DNA of 64,000 bases from Limnoperna fortunei (Eukaryota; Mollusca; Bivalvia; Mytilida; Modiolidae): NCBI GenBank assembly GCA_944474755.1, contig OX104120.1, positions 43,194,067 to 43,258,066 of the forward strand, given 5' to 3'. Below, piece by piece: positions 60,301-62,361 of the stretch (its first letter is position 1; each line of letters begins with the position of its first letter). A model generated the notes under the pieces. It saw only the letters and a list, made by a program, of their open reading frames with translations. It ran no database searches and was not told the DNA's origin. Made by a program: the position numbers and the translations under genes.

Positions 60301-62361
60301 GAAACACATTACAAGAAAGATCTGGCCCTCACCCCTTATACTTCTTGGAAATTGCATCCCATTAACTAATCAGATAGTTGCAACGAAAATGTCATCAAAG
60401 ATACAACGGTTATACAATTTACTGTGTGTAAATTTTCTCACTAGTTGGTAGAAAAATACTGAATTTATTTTTAAAAGTCGGGCTGTAAAACCGTCAATTT
60501 ATTTTCGGATCCGTGATTAAAGAGACAGTCGATAAATTTGATATTTAAATACCGGCGTGTCATAATTGTGAATATGATGAATAATATTATTCTTTAAAAT
60601 TCTATTGCAATGCAGAAAAGTTGTAATTTGATACTACATGTAGAGAAATATAGTATGCATTTAACGTTACTCGCCAACTCATGTCTTCTACAAGTACATG
60701 TAAAATATCCCTGAGAGAAATTTTTGTGTGAATTTCCATAAATTTCGATTAGCTCTTTCAAAAGTTGACACTTTATTTTTCGACCAAAAACTCCACACAA
60801 AATGACTATATAATTAGGCCATACTGTACAATCAAATAATCTCAAATCGTATTAACTACCATATAATTGTTGTTCCTTCTATACTTTAACCATGGTTTTT
60901 TCTGTCCTTGACTAATTGTTTAATGAATAATCCTCGGTATCTTCAACAATAAAACAATAAAATACGTGGAAAGAAATTCATTATTTATTTATAAACTGAA
61001 TGAGGATCATACTTCCGGTTTCTGAAATTAACCATAAAGTTCCGTTATTTATGTATTACTTTTAGTATTCAGTATATGATATATAAAATAAGACATGCTT
61101 ACAAGAGAGAGCAATTCAAAAGAGCAAAATGATTACGAAATATATAACACGTAAAACCAACGGAGAAAGCCATTCATATCAAACTGTATCGCAAGTTATA
61201 AAATATGATCGTTTATGTCACATCCATAACAACCCCGAGACACCCATTCAATCCCAGAGCTTGCTTGTGAGTTGATATTGAGGTTGGGTATGTCAAATTT
61301 ATCATATATTTTAATATTGCATGCATAGATGAAGTCTATAAATTTTAAAGTCCATAACAATGGCGTCCGTCGATATATCTGCAATCCTTGTTTACATGTA
61401 AGTCTATCATATGACGTCATCAACCGATCAAGGGGGTGTTACCGGTTTTCTACCGAGATGTTATTATAGGATTAAACACCGTTTTCAATGGATTTATCGG
61501 TATATCAACAAGACCAACTCACTCACAAACAAATAAAGAAGGACTTTTATGATATGTTTGTGAGTGAGTTGGTCTTGTTGATATACCGATAAATCCATTG
61601 AAAACGGTGTTTAATCCTATAATAATTCTTAAAAATTGCATTAGGAAATTAATTTATCTAACGTGTTTCTCAACTTCATATTTCTTGTGTATTTGGTAGC
61701 GGGATTGACTGAACGTATGAATATTTTGTTTATTTTTAAACGTACGATTGTTTCCATAAACCATTTTCTGAATTTAATAAACACAATTTTAGTTTTACGT
61801 CAATCTATAACCTTTTTTCTGTATCGAACACAAGGAAAGTTTTAAATTTAACAAATCATTAATGATAATTCATCAAACAAATAATTTGTAAGTTGAACGC
61901 TACTTTCGATATTGAAAGCCGCCATCTTTGTTTACATTGGTTACGCTAAAAAATAGTTCGGTCAACGTCGTTTATCCTAAAATAAATGGAGTCAACTTCA
62001 TTTATCAAAAAATATATTTCGTTAAAAACCTCAACCGGAAGTAATCTAGACCAATCAAATAAACGTATTTCTAAATATGCAAATCATATTAGAATTATGT
62101 TATGGATGAGTCGTCATCCGATCAGGCGTGTTCTCTTTGAACAGTCTGTATCACATACACAAAATATCCATATTTGTACTATAATATTTTAAGAAATTGT
62201 TACTTACACTATTCCATCACATCCCTTTAATATACCATTATTCTGTAAAATGCCACAGTCACAGCCAGAACACACCTTGGAGTAGGATGGAGCATTTTTT
62301 ATGTTTAATATGTAATAATCTCCATACGGGTTATCGGACCACATTCCATTGACCGTGTCAT
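1967..62361 (-). CDS. Giant multidomain thrombospondin-family adhesion/ECM protein gene (58 exons seen, partial at both ends)
   Basis: Fifty-eight exons, each listed separately, join with matching splice phase at every junction and give about 2,968 residues with no internal stop. Approximate residue order: LRRNT 1-51; LRR array 52-929; LRRCT 930-992; FN3-like with Cys-rich insert 993-1198; fibro-slime 1199-1440; two cadherin-like repeats 1441-1735; F5/8 type C 1780-1912; GCC2/GCC3-like Cys repeats 1917-2090; EGF modules 2090-2300; TSP3 repeats 2300-2540; TSP C-terminal domain 2535-2755; LamG-like 2760-2935. All of these families are extracellular, so a secreted or surface calcium-binding adhesion/matrix role is inferred. 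The C-terminal half follows normal thrombospondin order. The N-terminal half and the LamG after TSP_C are not part of classical thrombospondins; invertebrate 'mega-thrombospondins' are the nearest described class I know. No transmembrane segment, signal peptide, start or final stop lies in the window. An alternative is two neighbouring genes, but continuous phase argues for one. Confidence 0.85.
2168..4075. other. Introns with nothing recognised (exon 57 lies inside)
   Basis: Apart from exon 57 this stretch is AT-rich unique-looking sequence. No extra exon, SINE or hairpin could be supported. Confidence 0.5.
2591..2671 (-). CDS. Exon 57: LamG-like domain
   Basis: 81 bp, phase 0/0. Reads [20 protein letters not shown] then E, the lylGkd....f.GymDEv hallmark of LamG-like domains. 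Donor GTACTCTTT. Confidence 0.85.
4076..4146 (-). CDS. Exon 56: LamG-like domain
   Basis: 71 bp, phase 1/0. Reads [20 protein letters not shown], the l.lYvDG.l strand of LamG-like domains. Donor GTAACTATC, acceptor gtttcag. Confidence 0.83.
4471..4673 (-). CDS. Exon 55: LamG-like domain
   Basis: 203 bp, phase 2/1. Reads [20 protein letters not shown], with two Cys nearby, then [13 protein letters not shown], the ftvE.Wik and W..vv..yd patterns of LamG-like (concanavalin A-like) folds. Confidence 0.85.
4674..5225. repeat. Intron with a weak internal duplication
   Basis: Two diverged copies of a ~150-bp segment can be seen (GAAGCGATATATTTTCTGGCA near 4803 and GGAAGCGCTATATTCTAAGGCA near 4966). 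They are too diverged to be sure of the exact limits. Confidence 0.3.
5226..5450 (-). CDS. Exon 54: end of TSP_C, start of a LamG-like domain
   Basis: 225 bp, phase 2/2. Ends the TSP domain with [20 protein letters not shown], then continues [20 protein letters not shown], the opening strand of a LamG-like jelly-roll domain. The two domains share one exon, so the LamG is part of the same protein. Confidence 0.9.
5654..5826 (-). CDS. Exon 53: TSP C-terminal domain
   Basis: 173 bp, phase 0/2. Reads [33 protein letters not shown], then [15 protein letters not shown], very close to the invariant S.TGP...lr.aLW.......V.lLW.D.....W...t.Y.w.l.H.P..G.iR of thrombospondins. Confidence 0.93.
6359..6590 (+). 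mobile_element. tRNA-derived SINE, nearly full length
   Basis: The head GTGGCCGAGTGGTTAAGG is a type II tRNA (Ser/Leu-like) A box, and GAGCTCGAGTCTCACT holds the B box. The body and tail (GAAAGTGGCG, then AAATAAACAAACAA) match the other copies in this window. It lies in the intron between exons 52 and 53. It is not a functional tRNA, because the acceptor stem is not closed. Confidence 0.85.
6657..6847 (-). CDS. Exon 52: TSP C-terminal domain
   Basis: 191 bp, phase 1/0. Contains [37 protein letters not shown], and later GIKGLQIK, matching f.Gt..v.t...dY.G.vFGYQ....FY...WK. The donor GTTCGAAC is weak; phase to the next exon supports it. Confidence 0.9.
7573..9015 (+). mobile_element. Repeat element with ~490-bp tandem units and a GACGACG tail
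   Basis: Starts AGGCTCACAGAAGCCTGTCT and contains one partial and two near-full copies of a ~490-bp unit; for example GAGCAGAACAATTAAGCAATG recurs at about 8056 and 8547. It ends in a GACGACG run and AAGTGATGGCAATAGCTCCC. It sits immediately 3' of exon 51. The small open frames inside repeat with the units and are not genes. Confidence 0.75.
9027..9254 (-). CDS. Exon 51: last TSP3 repeat and start of the TSP C-terminal domain
   Basis: 228 bp, phase 1/1. Reads [20 protein letters not shown] (last type 3 unit), then the lectin-like domain begins: [37 protein letters not shown], fitting P.W.v...G.E..Q....P...vG of TSP_C. Acceptor ttgcaacag. Confidence 0.9.
9255..9787. other. Intron segment, nothing recognised
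   Basis: AT-rich sequence between exon 51 and the foldback element. I see no exon or repeat in it. Confidence 0.5.
9788..14000. mobile_element. 4.2-kb foldback element with tandem-repeat arms
   Basis: The ends are TGTAACAACCCGTTTTGCAA and its inverse, flanked by the direct repeat GAGCAA at 9782-9787 and 14001-14006. The left arm (9788-11100) holds seven tandem units with TCAAACATG landmarks at 9834, 10036, 10238, 10437, 10649, 10851 and 11064, a period of 199-213 bp. The right arm (12370-14000) holds seven inverted units. Each unit carries AACCCGTTTTGCAATAA-type boxes. The centre (11110-12360) is unrelated. No transposase is visible, so it is non-autonomous. A 6-bp target duplication is known for IS3EU and Dada-type transposons, but the ends alone do not decide the family. 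Confidence 0.85.
12000..12290 (+). mobile_element. Second SINE-like family inside the foldback centre
   Basis: Contains TAGCCGCTACAAAAGGCTAA and ends with GGATATAGCTAAAATATTAC, CGCTGGACATAAAGCAAAC. An inverted relative lies at 19930-20240. The tail style is that of mollusc SINEs; the family is not named. Confidence 0.5.
14055..14150 (-). CDS. Exon 50: TSP3 repeat
   Basis: 96 bp, phase 1/1. Reads [20 protein letters not shown], then [12 protein letters not shown]. Its 3' intron holds the 4.2-kb foldback element. Confidence 0.9.
14561..14646 (-). CDS. Exon 49: TSP3 repeat
   Basis: 86 bp, phase 2/1. Reads [20 protein letters not shown], then DIDSDNI. The usual D.DGD is partly degenerate (DGDSVLD). 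Confidence 0.85.
15003..15186 (-). CDS. Exon 48: TSP3 calcium-binding repeats
   Basis: 184 bp, phase 1/2. Contains [20 protein letters not shown], then DKCDNC and [12 protein letters not shown]. Donor GTATGCATTG. Confidence 0.9.
15531..15690 (-). CDS. Exon 47: TSP3 calcium-binding repeats
   Basis: 160 bp, phase 0/1. Contains [15 protein letters not shown] and [19 protein letters not shown]. The donor GTATTGTTTA is atypical, but it is the one that gives [12 protein letters not shown] in phase; a GT five bases downstream would not. Confidence 0.9.
15691..16542. other. Intron between exons 46 and 47
   Basis: AT-rich. A 35-bp stretch containing CATGCATGTATATATCGTCT is repeated at about 16255 and 16299. 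Nothing else is recognised. Confidence 0.45.
16543..16650 (-). CDS. Exon 46: TSP3 calcium-binding repeat
   Basis: 108 bp, phase 0/0. Reads [20 protein letters not shown], then [16 protein letters not shown], with the acidic DxDxDGxxDxxDxC calcium sites of type 3 repeats. Confidence 0.9.
16902..17006 (-). CDS. Exon 45: last EGF half and first TSP3 repeat
   Basis: 105 bp, phase 0/0. Reads [20 protein letters not shown] then [13 protein letters not shown]. This is the invariant C..GyaGnG..CG.D.D.DG.PD junction between the EGF and type 3 repeats in thrombospondins. Confidence 0.9.
18590..18690. repeat. Short tandem ATCGTTCGTAC repeats
   Basis: ATCGTTCGTACATCG-like units occur about five times in 90 bp inside the CACTA-type element. 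No function is evident. Confidence 0.5.
19493..19762 (+). mobile_element. Full-length tRNA-derived SINE inside the CACTA-type element
   Basis: Best copy in the window. A box GGTGGCCGAGTGGTCAAGG, B box GCGGGTTCGATTCTCACT, body GTACTCGACTCCAATCTTAA, then CTGAAAGTGGCGTTAAAACA and CATTCAAACAAACAAACAAA. The flanks AATATTTA on both sides look like a target duplication. Being nested, it is younger than the element around it. Confidence 0.9.
19930..20240 (-). mobile_element. Second-family SINE-like repeat, inverted
   Basis: Reverse-oriented relative of 12000-12290: GTTTGCTTTACGTCCAGCGA, then AGCCTTTTGTAGCAGCTACA. Also inside the CACTA-type element. Confidence 0.5.
21603..22426. other. Intron segment 3' of exon 44
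   Basis: Between the CACTA-type element and exon 44. AT-rich with a few GC-richer patches; no feature recognised. Confidence 0.45.
22427..22576 (-). CDS. Exon 44: EGF module
   Basis: 150 bp, phase 0/0. Completes the calcium-binding EGF with [14 protein letters not shown], then [15 protein letters not shown] starts the next EGF. It is separated from exon 45 by 5.4 kb that contains the CACTA-type element. Confidence 0.85.
22840..23094 (-). CDS. Exon 43: thrombospondin-type EGF modules
   Basis: 255 bp, phase 0/0. Reads [20 protein letters not shown] and later [12 protein letters not shown], then CVNT, the EGF/calcium-binding EGF order of thrombospondins. The insert between them ([18 protein letters not shown]) is a known style of loop in TSP EGF2. 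Donor GTAACTAAAA. Confidence 0.87.
23384..23697 (-). CDS. Exon 42: GCC2/GCC3 repeats, then an EGF module
   Basis: 314 bp, phase 1/0. Contains [20 protein letters not shown], then [20 protein letters not shown], two clear ephrin-receptor-like units. An EGF follows: [20 protein letters not shown] and then [14 protein letters not shown], the thrombospondin-type EGF boundary. Confidence 0.88.
23824..23986 (-). CDS. Exon 41: GCC2/GCC3-like Cys-rich repeat
   Basis: 163 bp, phase 0/1. Contains [20 protein letters not shown] and [11 protein letters not shown], the C.pGtys...... pattern. Donor GTGAGTAA. Confidence 0.83.
24225..24345 (+). mobile_element. SINE 3' fragment
   Basis: GGCTTCCTCCCACAATAAAA, then GAAAAATTGCTGAAAGTGGC and ATTCAAACAAAC. 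Tail part of the SINE at 19493, without the tRNA head. The rest of the 23987-25572 intron shows nothing recognisable. Confidence 0.75.
25573..25736 (-). CDS. Exon 40: GCC2/GCC3-like Cys-rich repeat
   Basis: 164 bp, phase 1/0. Cys-dense: [20 protein letters not shown], then [23 protein letters not shown]. The CxxCxxGxx pattern resembles the ephrin-receptor/GCC2_GCC3 family. Donor GTAATTTAT. Confidence 0.8.
26195..26351 (-). CDS. Exon 39: end of the F5/8 type C domain
   Basis: 157 bp, phase 0/1. Reads [19 protein letters not shown], then [20 protein letters not shown] and SGC, matching the closing F.GN.d......pp...~.iRi.P..w...~.lR.El.GC of the family. Confidence 0.88.
26605..26813 (-). CDS. 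Exon 38: F5/8 type C (discoidin) domain, main part
   Basis: 209 bp, phase 1/0. Contains [30 protein letters not shown], and then [19 protein letters not shown], the W.a....qyi.vdL, i..i..QG and f.v.yS.D...W hallmarks of coagulation factor 5/8 C domains. These domains bind lipid or glycan ligands. Confidence 0.88.
27061..27082 (-). CDS. Exon 37: probable 22-nt microexon
   Basis: Exon 36 ends in phase 0 and exon 38 begins in phase 1, so an exon of length 3n+1 must lie between them. This stretch is bounded by a good acceptor (gcatcggcag) and donor (GTAAATAG), is 22 nt long, and supplies SSGFIEM. I found no other candidate in the interval. It is inferred, not proven. Confidence 0.55.
27220..27380 (-). 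CDS. Exon 36: linker into the F5/8 type C domain
   Basis: 161 bp, phase 1/0. Reads [20 protein letters not shown] and later [16 protein letters not shown]. No domain is recognised; it may form the first strands and first Cys of the discoidin domain. Donor GTAAGTATT. Confidence 0.68.
27735..27835 (+). mobile_element. Decayed SINE tail
   Basis: TCCGAGGCCCCATC, ACAACTGGACCCGC and GAATGTGGCGTTTAACACA are weak matches to the body and tail of the SINE family. Low certainty. Confidence 0.35.
27887..28140 (-). CDS. Exon 35: cadherin-like repeat 2 and linker
   Basis: 254 bp, phase 2/1. Contains [20 protein letters not shown], the L.V.V.D.G.PP..... pattern of the late strands of a cadherin repeat. 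The expected DxNDN is replaced by NISNSC, suggesting this is the last cadherin unit. Several N-x-S/T sites. Confidence 0.8.
28533..28625 (-). mobile_element. SINE tRNA head fragment, inverted
   Basis: The reverse complement carries GGCCTCGGTGGCCGAGTGGT and GAGATTGCGGGTTTGAGCCT, the A and B boxes. The body is truncated. It lies in the intron between exons 34 and 35. Confidence 0.75.
28713..28888 (-). CDS. Exon 34: cadherin calcium motif DVNDN and start of repeat 2
   Basis: 176 bp, phase 0/2. Opens [20 protein letters not shown], with the canonical DxNDNxP linker that binds calcium between cadherin repeats, then [13 protein letters not shown], the DxDxGxN motif of the next repeat. Confidence 0.85.
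28889..29991. other. Intron between exons 33 and 34
   Basis: ATTCGCCATCTGTG-like phrases recur at about 29667, 29687 and 29782. No coding or named element was found. Confidence 0.35.
29992..30179 (-). CDS. Exon 33: cadherin-like repeat 1, distal strands
   Basis: 188 bp, phase 1/0. Contains [20 protein letters not shown] and VKDFGTN, the LDYE..Y.L.V...D pattern of cadherin repeats. The donor GTGCAATTT is weak, but it is followed in phase by the DVNDN exon. Confidence 0.78.
30180..30864. other. Intron between exons 32 and 33
   Basis: Contains CAACTGGTGATTTGATGGTTG (30728-30748), a relative of the hairpin element at 34808-34972, so part of this intron is a decayed copy of that family. Otherwise AT-rich and unrecognised. 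Confidence 0.4.
30865..30987 (-). CDS. Exon 32: cadherin-like repeat 1, middle
   Basis: 123 bp, phase 1/1. Contains [19 protein letters not shown]. The donor is GTTCGTAT; a GTAGGT four bases upstream looks as good but would put the next exon out of frame. Confidence 0.66.
31580..31811 (-). CDS. Exon 31: end of fibro-slime, start of cadherin-like repeat 1
   Basis: 232 bp, phase 0/1. The first part, [20 protein letters not shown], fits the closing G..Y.ldlFfaERh...S.F of fibro-slime domains. The second part, [20 protein letters not shown], fits the first strand of a cadherin repeat (F.Y.F.V.ED...G.VVG). Confidence 0.78.
32232..32329 (-). CDS. Exon 30: fibro-slime domain continued
   Basis: 98 bp, phase 1/0. 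Reads [19 protein letters not shown] and ends SSAVNLRLE. Donor GTATGTCTG, acceptor atcaatttag. Confidence 0.72.
32519..32634. repeat. Hairpin, ~37-bp arms
   Basis: Left arm ATTGCTGGTTAGAGTATTGG onward (32519-32555) pairs with 32598-32634 with one or two mismatches. Inside, CGGTTTA and TAAACCG can pair as well. Probably a small foldback element in the intron between exons 29 and 30. Confidence 0.75.
32958..33133 (-). CDS. Exon 29: fibro-slime domain, FINxxL segment
   Basis: 176 bp, phase 2/1. The acceptor ttaatgatag is the only one giving [17 protein letters not shown] in frame; an AG further upstream leads to a stop. It continues [20 protein letters not shown]. The family consensus here is F.GDDDvWVFINgkL; the DDD is replaced by GGGEE, so the metal-binding acidic triplet typical of PA14-like folds is altered. 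Confidence 0.78.
33425..33514 (-). CDS. Exon 28: fibro-slime core ([10 protein letters not shown])
   Basis: 90 bp, phase 2/2. Reads [19 protein letters not shown] and ends GRLHNF, matching the F[FY]P.DG.G......HNF.FT core of fibro-slime/PA14-like domains. Donor GTAAGTAATT. Confidence 0.8.
33515..34350. other. Intron between exons 27 and 28
   Basis: AT-rich with TGATTGATT-like runs near 33674-33735. Nothing else recognised. Confidence 0.4.
34351..34618 (-). CDS. Exon 27: start of the fibro-slime domain
   Basis: 268 bp, phase 1/2. The strand pattern [16 protein letters not shown], then HVISPLGS, then [15 protein letters not shown] matches the opening of fibro-slime domains (YDF..xHPDF, V..LG, F.qWF...). 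The usual HPDF is replaced by NNDF. Donor GTAAGCG. Confidence 0.75.
34808..34972. repeat. Hairpin, 62-bp arms (61 of 62 match)
   Basis: Arm GAGATAACTGTATTGTATTT onward (34808-34869) is the inverse of 34911-34972 with one mismatch. The 41-nt loop itself folds (GTTTATTGGC against GCCAGTAAAC). Likely a MITE that may extend to about 35160. Confidence 0.85.
35290..35765 (-). CDS. Exon 26: rest of the FN3-like domain with a Cys-rich insert
   Basis: 476 bp, phase 2/1. It begins [20 protein letters not shown], then holds a segment of about 95 residues with roughly eleven Cys (from [18 protein letters not shown] to LTNCTII). FN3-like sequence resumes with [17 protein letters not shown], ending in a [10 protein letters not shown] linker. 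The Cys-rich insert may be a separate small domain; I do not recognise it. Confidence 0.75.
35926..36640. repeat. ~145-bp tandem array, about five units
   Basis: CAAATATTG landmarks lie at 35926, 36064, 36211, 36356 and 36501, with a final CAAATTTG at 36640. Units share GTCGCTGGACCGTGAAATTG and GAGGTCAAGGTCAGGTGAC. It lies in the intron between exons 25 and 26. Confidence 0.88.
36640..36775 (+). repeat. End of the array element: CCGCCG run and GGCGAGACAAAAA tail
   Basis: CACCGCCGCCGCCGCCGGAT, then TCGTCGCAGGCGAGACAAAA. This gives the tandem array a defined 3' end, so the array is part of a mobile element, not simple satellite DNA. Confidence 0.6.
36968..37109 (-). CDS. Exon 25: first half of an FN3-like domain
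   Basis: 142 bp, phase 1/2. Reads [20 protein letters not shown] and then [10 protein letters not shown], matching the A-B-C strand pattern of fibronectin type III (W at the core, then Gly-Tyr-x-Val). The acceptor is gacttaag. The assignment rests on pattern only. Confidence 0.62.
37277..37757. repeat. Inverted repeat GTCCGGTAAATCCGCCCAC, 19/19
   Basis: The 19-mer at 37277-37295 is exactly the reverse complement of 37739-37757. A related GTGGATTTACCGGACAAGG lies between them near 37542. It could be a decayed foldback element or paired protein-binding sites; nothing in the sequence decides. Lies in the intron between exons 24 and 25. Confidence 0.6.
37935..38122 (-). CDS. Exon 24: LRR C-terminal cap (LRRCT)
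   Basis: 188 bp, phase 2 in and 1 out. Starts [19 protein letters not shown]. The cysteines follow the LRRCT spacing (NPxxCxC, then [10 protein letters not shown], then FQC at the end). This closes the LRR domain and changes intron phase from 2 to 1, a natural module boundary. Donor GTAAGTAG. Confidence 0.85.
38123..39025. other. Intron between exons 23 and 24
   Basis: AT-rich. No repeat or exon could be supported. Confidence 0.4.
39026..39226 (-). CDS. Exon 23: last three LRRs
   Basis: 201 bp, phase 2/2. Contains [38 protein letters not shown] and [19 protein letters not shown]. It leads directly into the C-terminal cap. Confidence 0.88.
39739..39882 (-). CDS. Exon 22: two LRRs
   Basis: 144 bp, phase 2/2. 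Contains [19 protein letters not shown] and [20 protein letters not shown]. Confidence 0.87.
39883..40635. other. Intron between exons 21 and 22
   Basis: AT-rich, nothing recognised. The small open frames on both strands lack splice or domain support. Confidence 0.4.
40636..40842 (-). CDS. Exon 21: three LRRs
   Basis: 207 bp, phase 2/2. The acceptor catcgtag is chosen because it gives [18 protein letters not shown] in phase; an AG ten bases downstream would shift the frame. It continues [20 protein letters not shown] and [17 protein letters not shown]. Confidence 0.85.
41190..41292 (+). mobile_element. SINE 3' fragment
   Basis: GGTTTTCCTGTAAAAGCTAG, AAAAAACTGGACGTCATGAT and AAAGTGGCGTGAAACC match the SINE body and tail. 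The head is missing. Confidence 0.65.
41564..41845 (-). CDS. Exon 20: four LRRs
   Basis: 282 bp, phase 2/2, the longest LRR exon. Contains [38 protein letters not shown], a degenerate third repeat, and [19 protein letters not shown]. Introns appear to have been lost between repeats here. Confidence 0.88.
42410..42550 (-). CDS. Exon 19: two LRRs
   Basis: 141 bp, phase 2/2. Contains [20 protein letters not shown] and [20 protein letters not shown]. Confidence 0.88.
43686..43829 (-). CDS. Exon 18: two LRRs
   Basis: 144 bp, phase 2/2. Contains [20 protein letters not shown] and [20 protein letters not shown]. Acceptor attgaag. Confidence 0.83.
43900..44330. repeat. Probable decayed dispersed repeat
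   Basis: GC-richer than its surroundings, with GTCAGACGAGCGTTTCTTGT, TTGGTTTTTGTTTTGGTCGT and TTCGGCTCTGGTTGTTCGG. It resembles the 3' untranslated ends of mollusc retroelements by style only. The segment at 42180-42340 has a similar look. Confidence 0.35.
44641..44784 (-). CDS. Exon 17: two LRRs
   Basis: 144 bp (2 x 72), phase 2/2. Contains [20 protein letters not shown] and [20 protein letters not shown]. Confidence 0.9.
44855..45075. repeat. Dispersed repeat, copy 1 (relative at 52110-52330)
   Basis: CCAGCAAACTCGAGAACCAA, TACAGCAAGTCCTGACTTGA and CATTAGTCAGTAATAGTTGT correspond to AGAACCAACAATCAAATTAT, ACAGCAATGGCCCTGACTTG and CTAGTCAGTAATACTAGTTG at 52110-52330. Same orientation, diverged. 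Non-coding. Confidence 0.55.
45273..45338 (-). CDS. Exon 16: one LRR
   Basis: 66 bp, phase 2/2. Reads [20 protein letters not shown]. Acceptor ttttag, donor GTAAGTATTT. Confidence 0.83.
45750..46145. repeat. Duplicated intron segment, copy 1
   Basis: Shares ordered blocks with 47190-47700: AATCAAGAAAGG, ATATTACCTGAAGT, GCGCTTTGGCACGTCGAACA and CAGACAGTTATTTTA. Spacing to the partner is about 1.44 kb, the same as the spacing between exons 15 and 16. Confidence 0.7.
46699..46851 (-). CDS. Exon 15: two LRRs
   Basis: 153 bp, phase 2/2. Contains [19 protein letters not shown] and [20 protein letters not shown]. The intron on its 5' side resembles the intron 5' of exon 16, which points to a segmental duplication. 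Confidence 0.88.
47190..47700. repeat. Duplicated intron segment, copy 2
   Basis: Partner of 45750-46145. Ordered blocks are AATCAAGAAGGC, ATATTACCTGAAGT, GCGCTTTGCACGTCCAACAA and CAGACAGTTATTTTA. This copy is longer because a SINE fragment is inserted in it. Confidence 0.7.
47335..47440 (-). mobile_element. SINE 3' fragment, inverted, inside duplicated intron copy 2
   Basis: Starts TGTTTGTTTGTTTGAATG and continues AGCCACTTAAATCAATTTTT, the reverse of the SINE tail. The partner intron copy has no such insertion. Confidence 0.7.
48164..48313 (-). CDS. Exon 14: two LRRs
   Basis: 150 bp, phase 2/2. Contains [19 protein letters not shown] and [18 protein letters not shown]. Donor GTAAGTACTTG. 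Confidence 0.85.
48695..48765. repeat. Short tandem duplication next to exon 13
   Basis: CCACACTACTAAACAATCCA, then GCAGGTCA occurs twice, 41 bp apart, just 3' of the in-frame stop that follows exon 13 in read-through. Confidence 0.8.
48792..48926 (-). CDS. Exon 13: about two degenerate LRRs, with a weak donor
   Basis: 135 bp, phase 2/2. It starts [20 protein letters not shown]. The donor is GTACGATC, not a good consensus, but splicing there joins exon 14 in phase as TLFLHNNL, a typical LRR core. Read-through past this donor adds YDLFKFN and a TAA stop at 48767-48769, which could give a truncated isoform. Confidence 0.68.
49335..49412 (-). CDS. Exon 12: one LRR
   Basis: 78 bp, phase 2/2. 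Reads [19 protein letters not shown]. Confidence 0.83.
50015..50250 (+). repeat. GC-rich dispersed repeat fragment
   Basis: Shares TAGCCGCTAAAAAAGGCTTA with the SINE-like family at 12000-12290, and CCACATACTTCATATTTTT follows. The 5' part (CAGGAGGCGGACGGGGGAGT) is unrelated to the other copies. Confidence 0.45.
50500..50652 (-). CDS. Exon 11: two LRRs
   Basis: 153 bp, phase 2/2. It begins [19 protein letters not shown] and a second, looser repeat ([15 protein letters not shown]) follows without an intron, as if two 72-bp exons had fused. Confidence 0.82.
51049..51120 (-). CDS. Exon 10: one LRR
   Basis: 72 bp, phase 2/2. Reads [20 protein letters not shown]. Donor GTAAGTGT. Confidence 0.87.
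51642..51713 (-). CDS. Exon 9: one LRR
   Basis: 72 bp, phase 2/2. Reads [20 protein letters not shown], a canonical repeat. Confidence 0.87.
52354..52431 (-). CDS. Exon 8: one LRR
   Basis: 78 bp, phase 2/2. A 26-residue repeat, [19 protein letters not shown], ending TFVHL. Confidence 0.8.
52932..53003 (-). CDS. Exon 7: one LRR
   Basis: 72 bp, phase 2/2. Reads [20 protein letters not shown], a textbook LxxNxLxxxPxxxFxxLxxL repeat. Confidence 0.87.
53035..53520 (+). repeat. Dispersed repeat related to the 35.9-kb array
   Basis: GACCTTGAGGTCAAGGTCAA, then CATGGTATGCGACACA and ACGGACCGACAGACTGATCA form a common mollusc non-coding pattern. A second fragment ends near 53500 with GGACGGACAGAAGGAAGGAC. 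The open frames on it are not supported as genes. Confidence 0.55.
53863..53931 (-). CDS. Exon 6: one LRR
   Basis: 69 bp, phase 2/2. Reads [19 protein letters not shown], a near-canonical LRR. The donor is GTAAGAAAAC; the GTGTAAG two bases upstream would break phase. The intron 5' of this exon holds the 510-bp tandem array. Confidence 0.82.
54277..54306. repeat. (TA)n microsatellite
   Basis: About 15 TA units immediately before the 510-bp array. A shorter run (ATATATATAT) marks its far side near 56000. Confidence 0.9.
54300..55998. repeat. 510-bp tandem array, about 3.3 units
   Basis: CAAAATAGTTGCTTCCCAAG occurs at 54541, 55051 and 55561, exactly 510 bp apart, and units are nearly identical. 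Each unit includes GACGCGCGTTTCGTCTACTT, then AAGACTCATCAGTGGCG, a motif I associate with bivalve repeats. It lies in the intron between exons 5 and 6 and is bordered by TA microsatellites at both ends. Confidence 0.93.
56346..56417 (-). CDS. Exon 5: one LRR
   Basis: 72 bp, phase 2/2. Reads [16 protein letters not shown] and ends LPATLKYL. Donor GTAAGTAATT, acceptor ttttcccacag. Confidence 0.8.
57393..57455 (-). CDS. Exon 4: one short LRR
   Basis: 63 bp, phase 2/2. A 21-residue repeat ([15 protein letters not shown]), with the order L-x-D-C-x-I typical of a variant LRR. Confidence 0.72.
57505..57725 (+). mobile_element. SINE body and tail with an expanded C run
   Basis: GTGTTCGACTCAAAACTTAA, CTGGACACACACCATGATAT and a degraded tail. 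A run of more than ten C (57605-57619) replaces the CCTCCCCC segment of other copies. Confidence 0.7.
57772..57843 (-). CDS. Exon 3: one LRR
   Basis: 72 bp, phase 2/2. It encodes one 24-residue LRR ending [10 protein letters not shown]. Donor GTAAGTGT, acceptor cttgtag. Confidence 0.8.
58639..58704 (-). CDS. Exon 2: one LRR
   Basis: 66 bp, phase 2/2. It joins exon 1 through a split Val codon and reads [13 protein letters not shown]. Donor GTGAGTAT. It is a degenerate repeat, lacking the Asn of the LxxN position. Confidence 0.7.
59488..59735 (-). mobile_element. Near full-length SINE, inverted
   Basis: The reverse complement carries a degraded A box (CAGAGTGGTTACTGTAGTAA), a B box GCGGGTTCGAAACTCACTGC, the GTGTTCGACTCCTACCTTAA body and TGGCGTTAAACACCATTAAA. 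Confidence 0.8.
59800..59945 (+). mobile_element. SINE 3' fragment
   Basis: GGTTCTCACGGGGTAATCTG, TTCCTCCCTATAAAAACTAT and AAAGTGGCATTAAACTTTAA match the SINE body and tail. It lies about 65 bp from the inverted copy at 59488-59735. Confidence 0.7.
60008..60345 (+). repeat. AACAGATAACAG/AACAGTTAACAG repeat, copy 1
   Basis: GAGGGGGTCCATGAACAGGT, ATTTTTCCCAAAACAGATTA, then many AACAGATAACAG and AACAGTTAACAG units and AAAAATGCCCGAAACAC. The same order of blocks recurs at 62884-63420. Confidence 0.8.
61461..61625. repeat. Perfect 70-bp hairpin
   Basis: Arm 61461-61530 (TTATTATAGGATTAAACACC onward) is identical to the reverse complement of 61556-61625 over all 70 bases. The loop is 25 nt. In the intron between exons 1 and 2. 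Confidence 0.95.
61626..62207. other. Intron segment 3' of exon 1
   Basis: AT-rich; contains CGCCATCTTTGTTTACATTG near 61921. No exon is recognised, and the small plus-strand open frames have no domain support. Confidence 0.4.
62208..62361 (-). CDS. Exon 1 in window: LRR N-terminal cap (LRRNT)
   Basis: 154 bp, phase 2 in and 2 out, with acceptor ttatttcag and donor GTAAGTA. It encodes a cap-like cysteine cluster CSGCDC followed by CDGIV, the usual start of an extracellular LRR domain. The exon begins in mid-codon, so at least one upstream exon with start and signal peptide must lie 5' of it. None was recognised between 62362 and 64000. Confidence 0.75.
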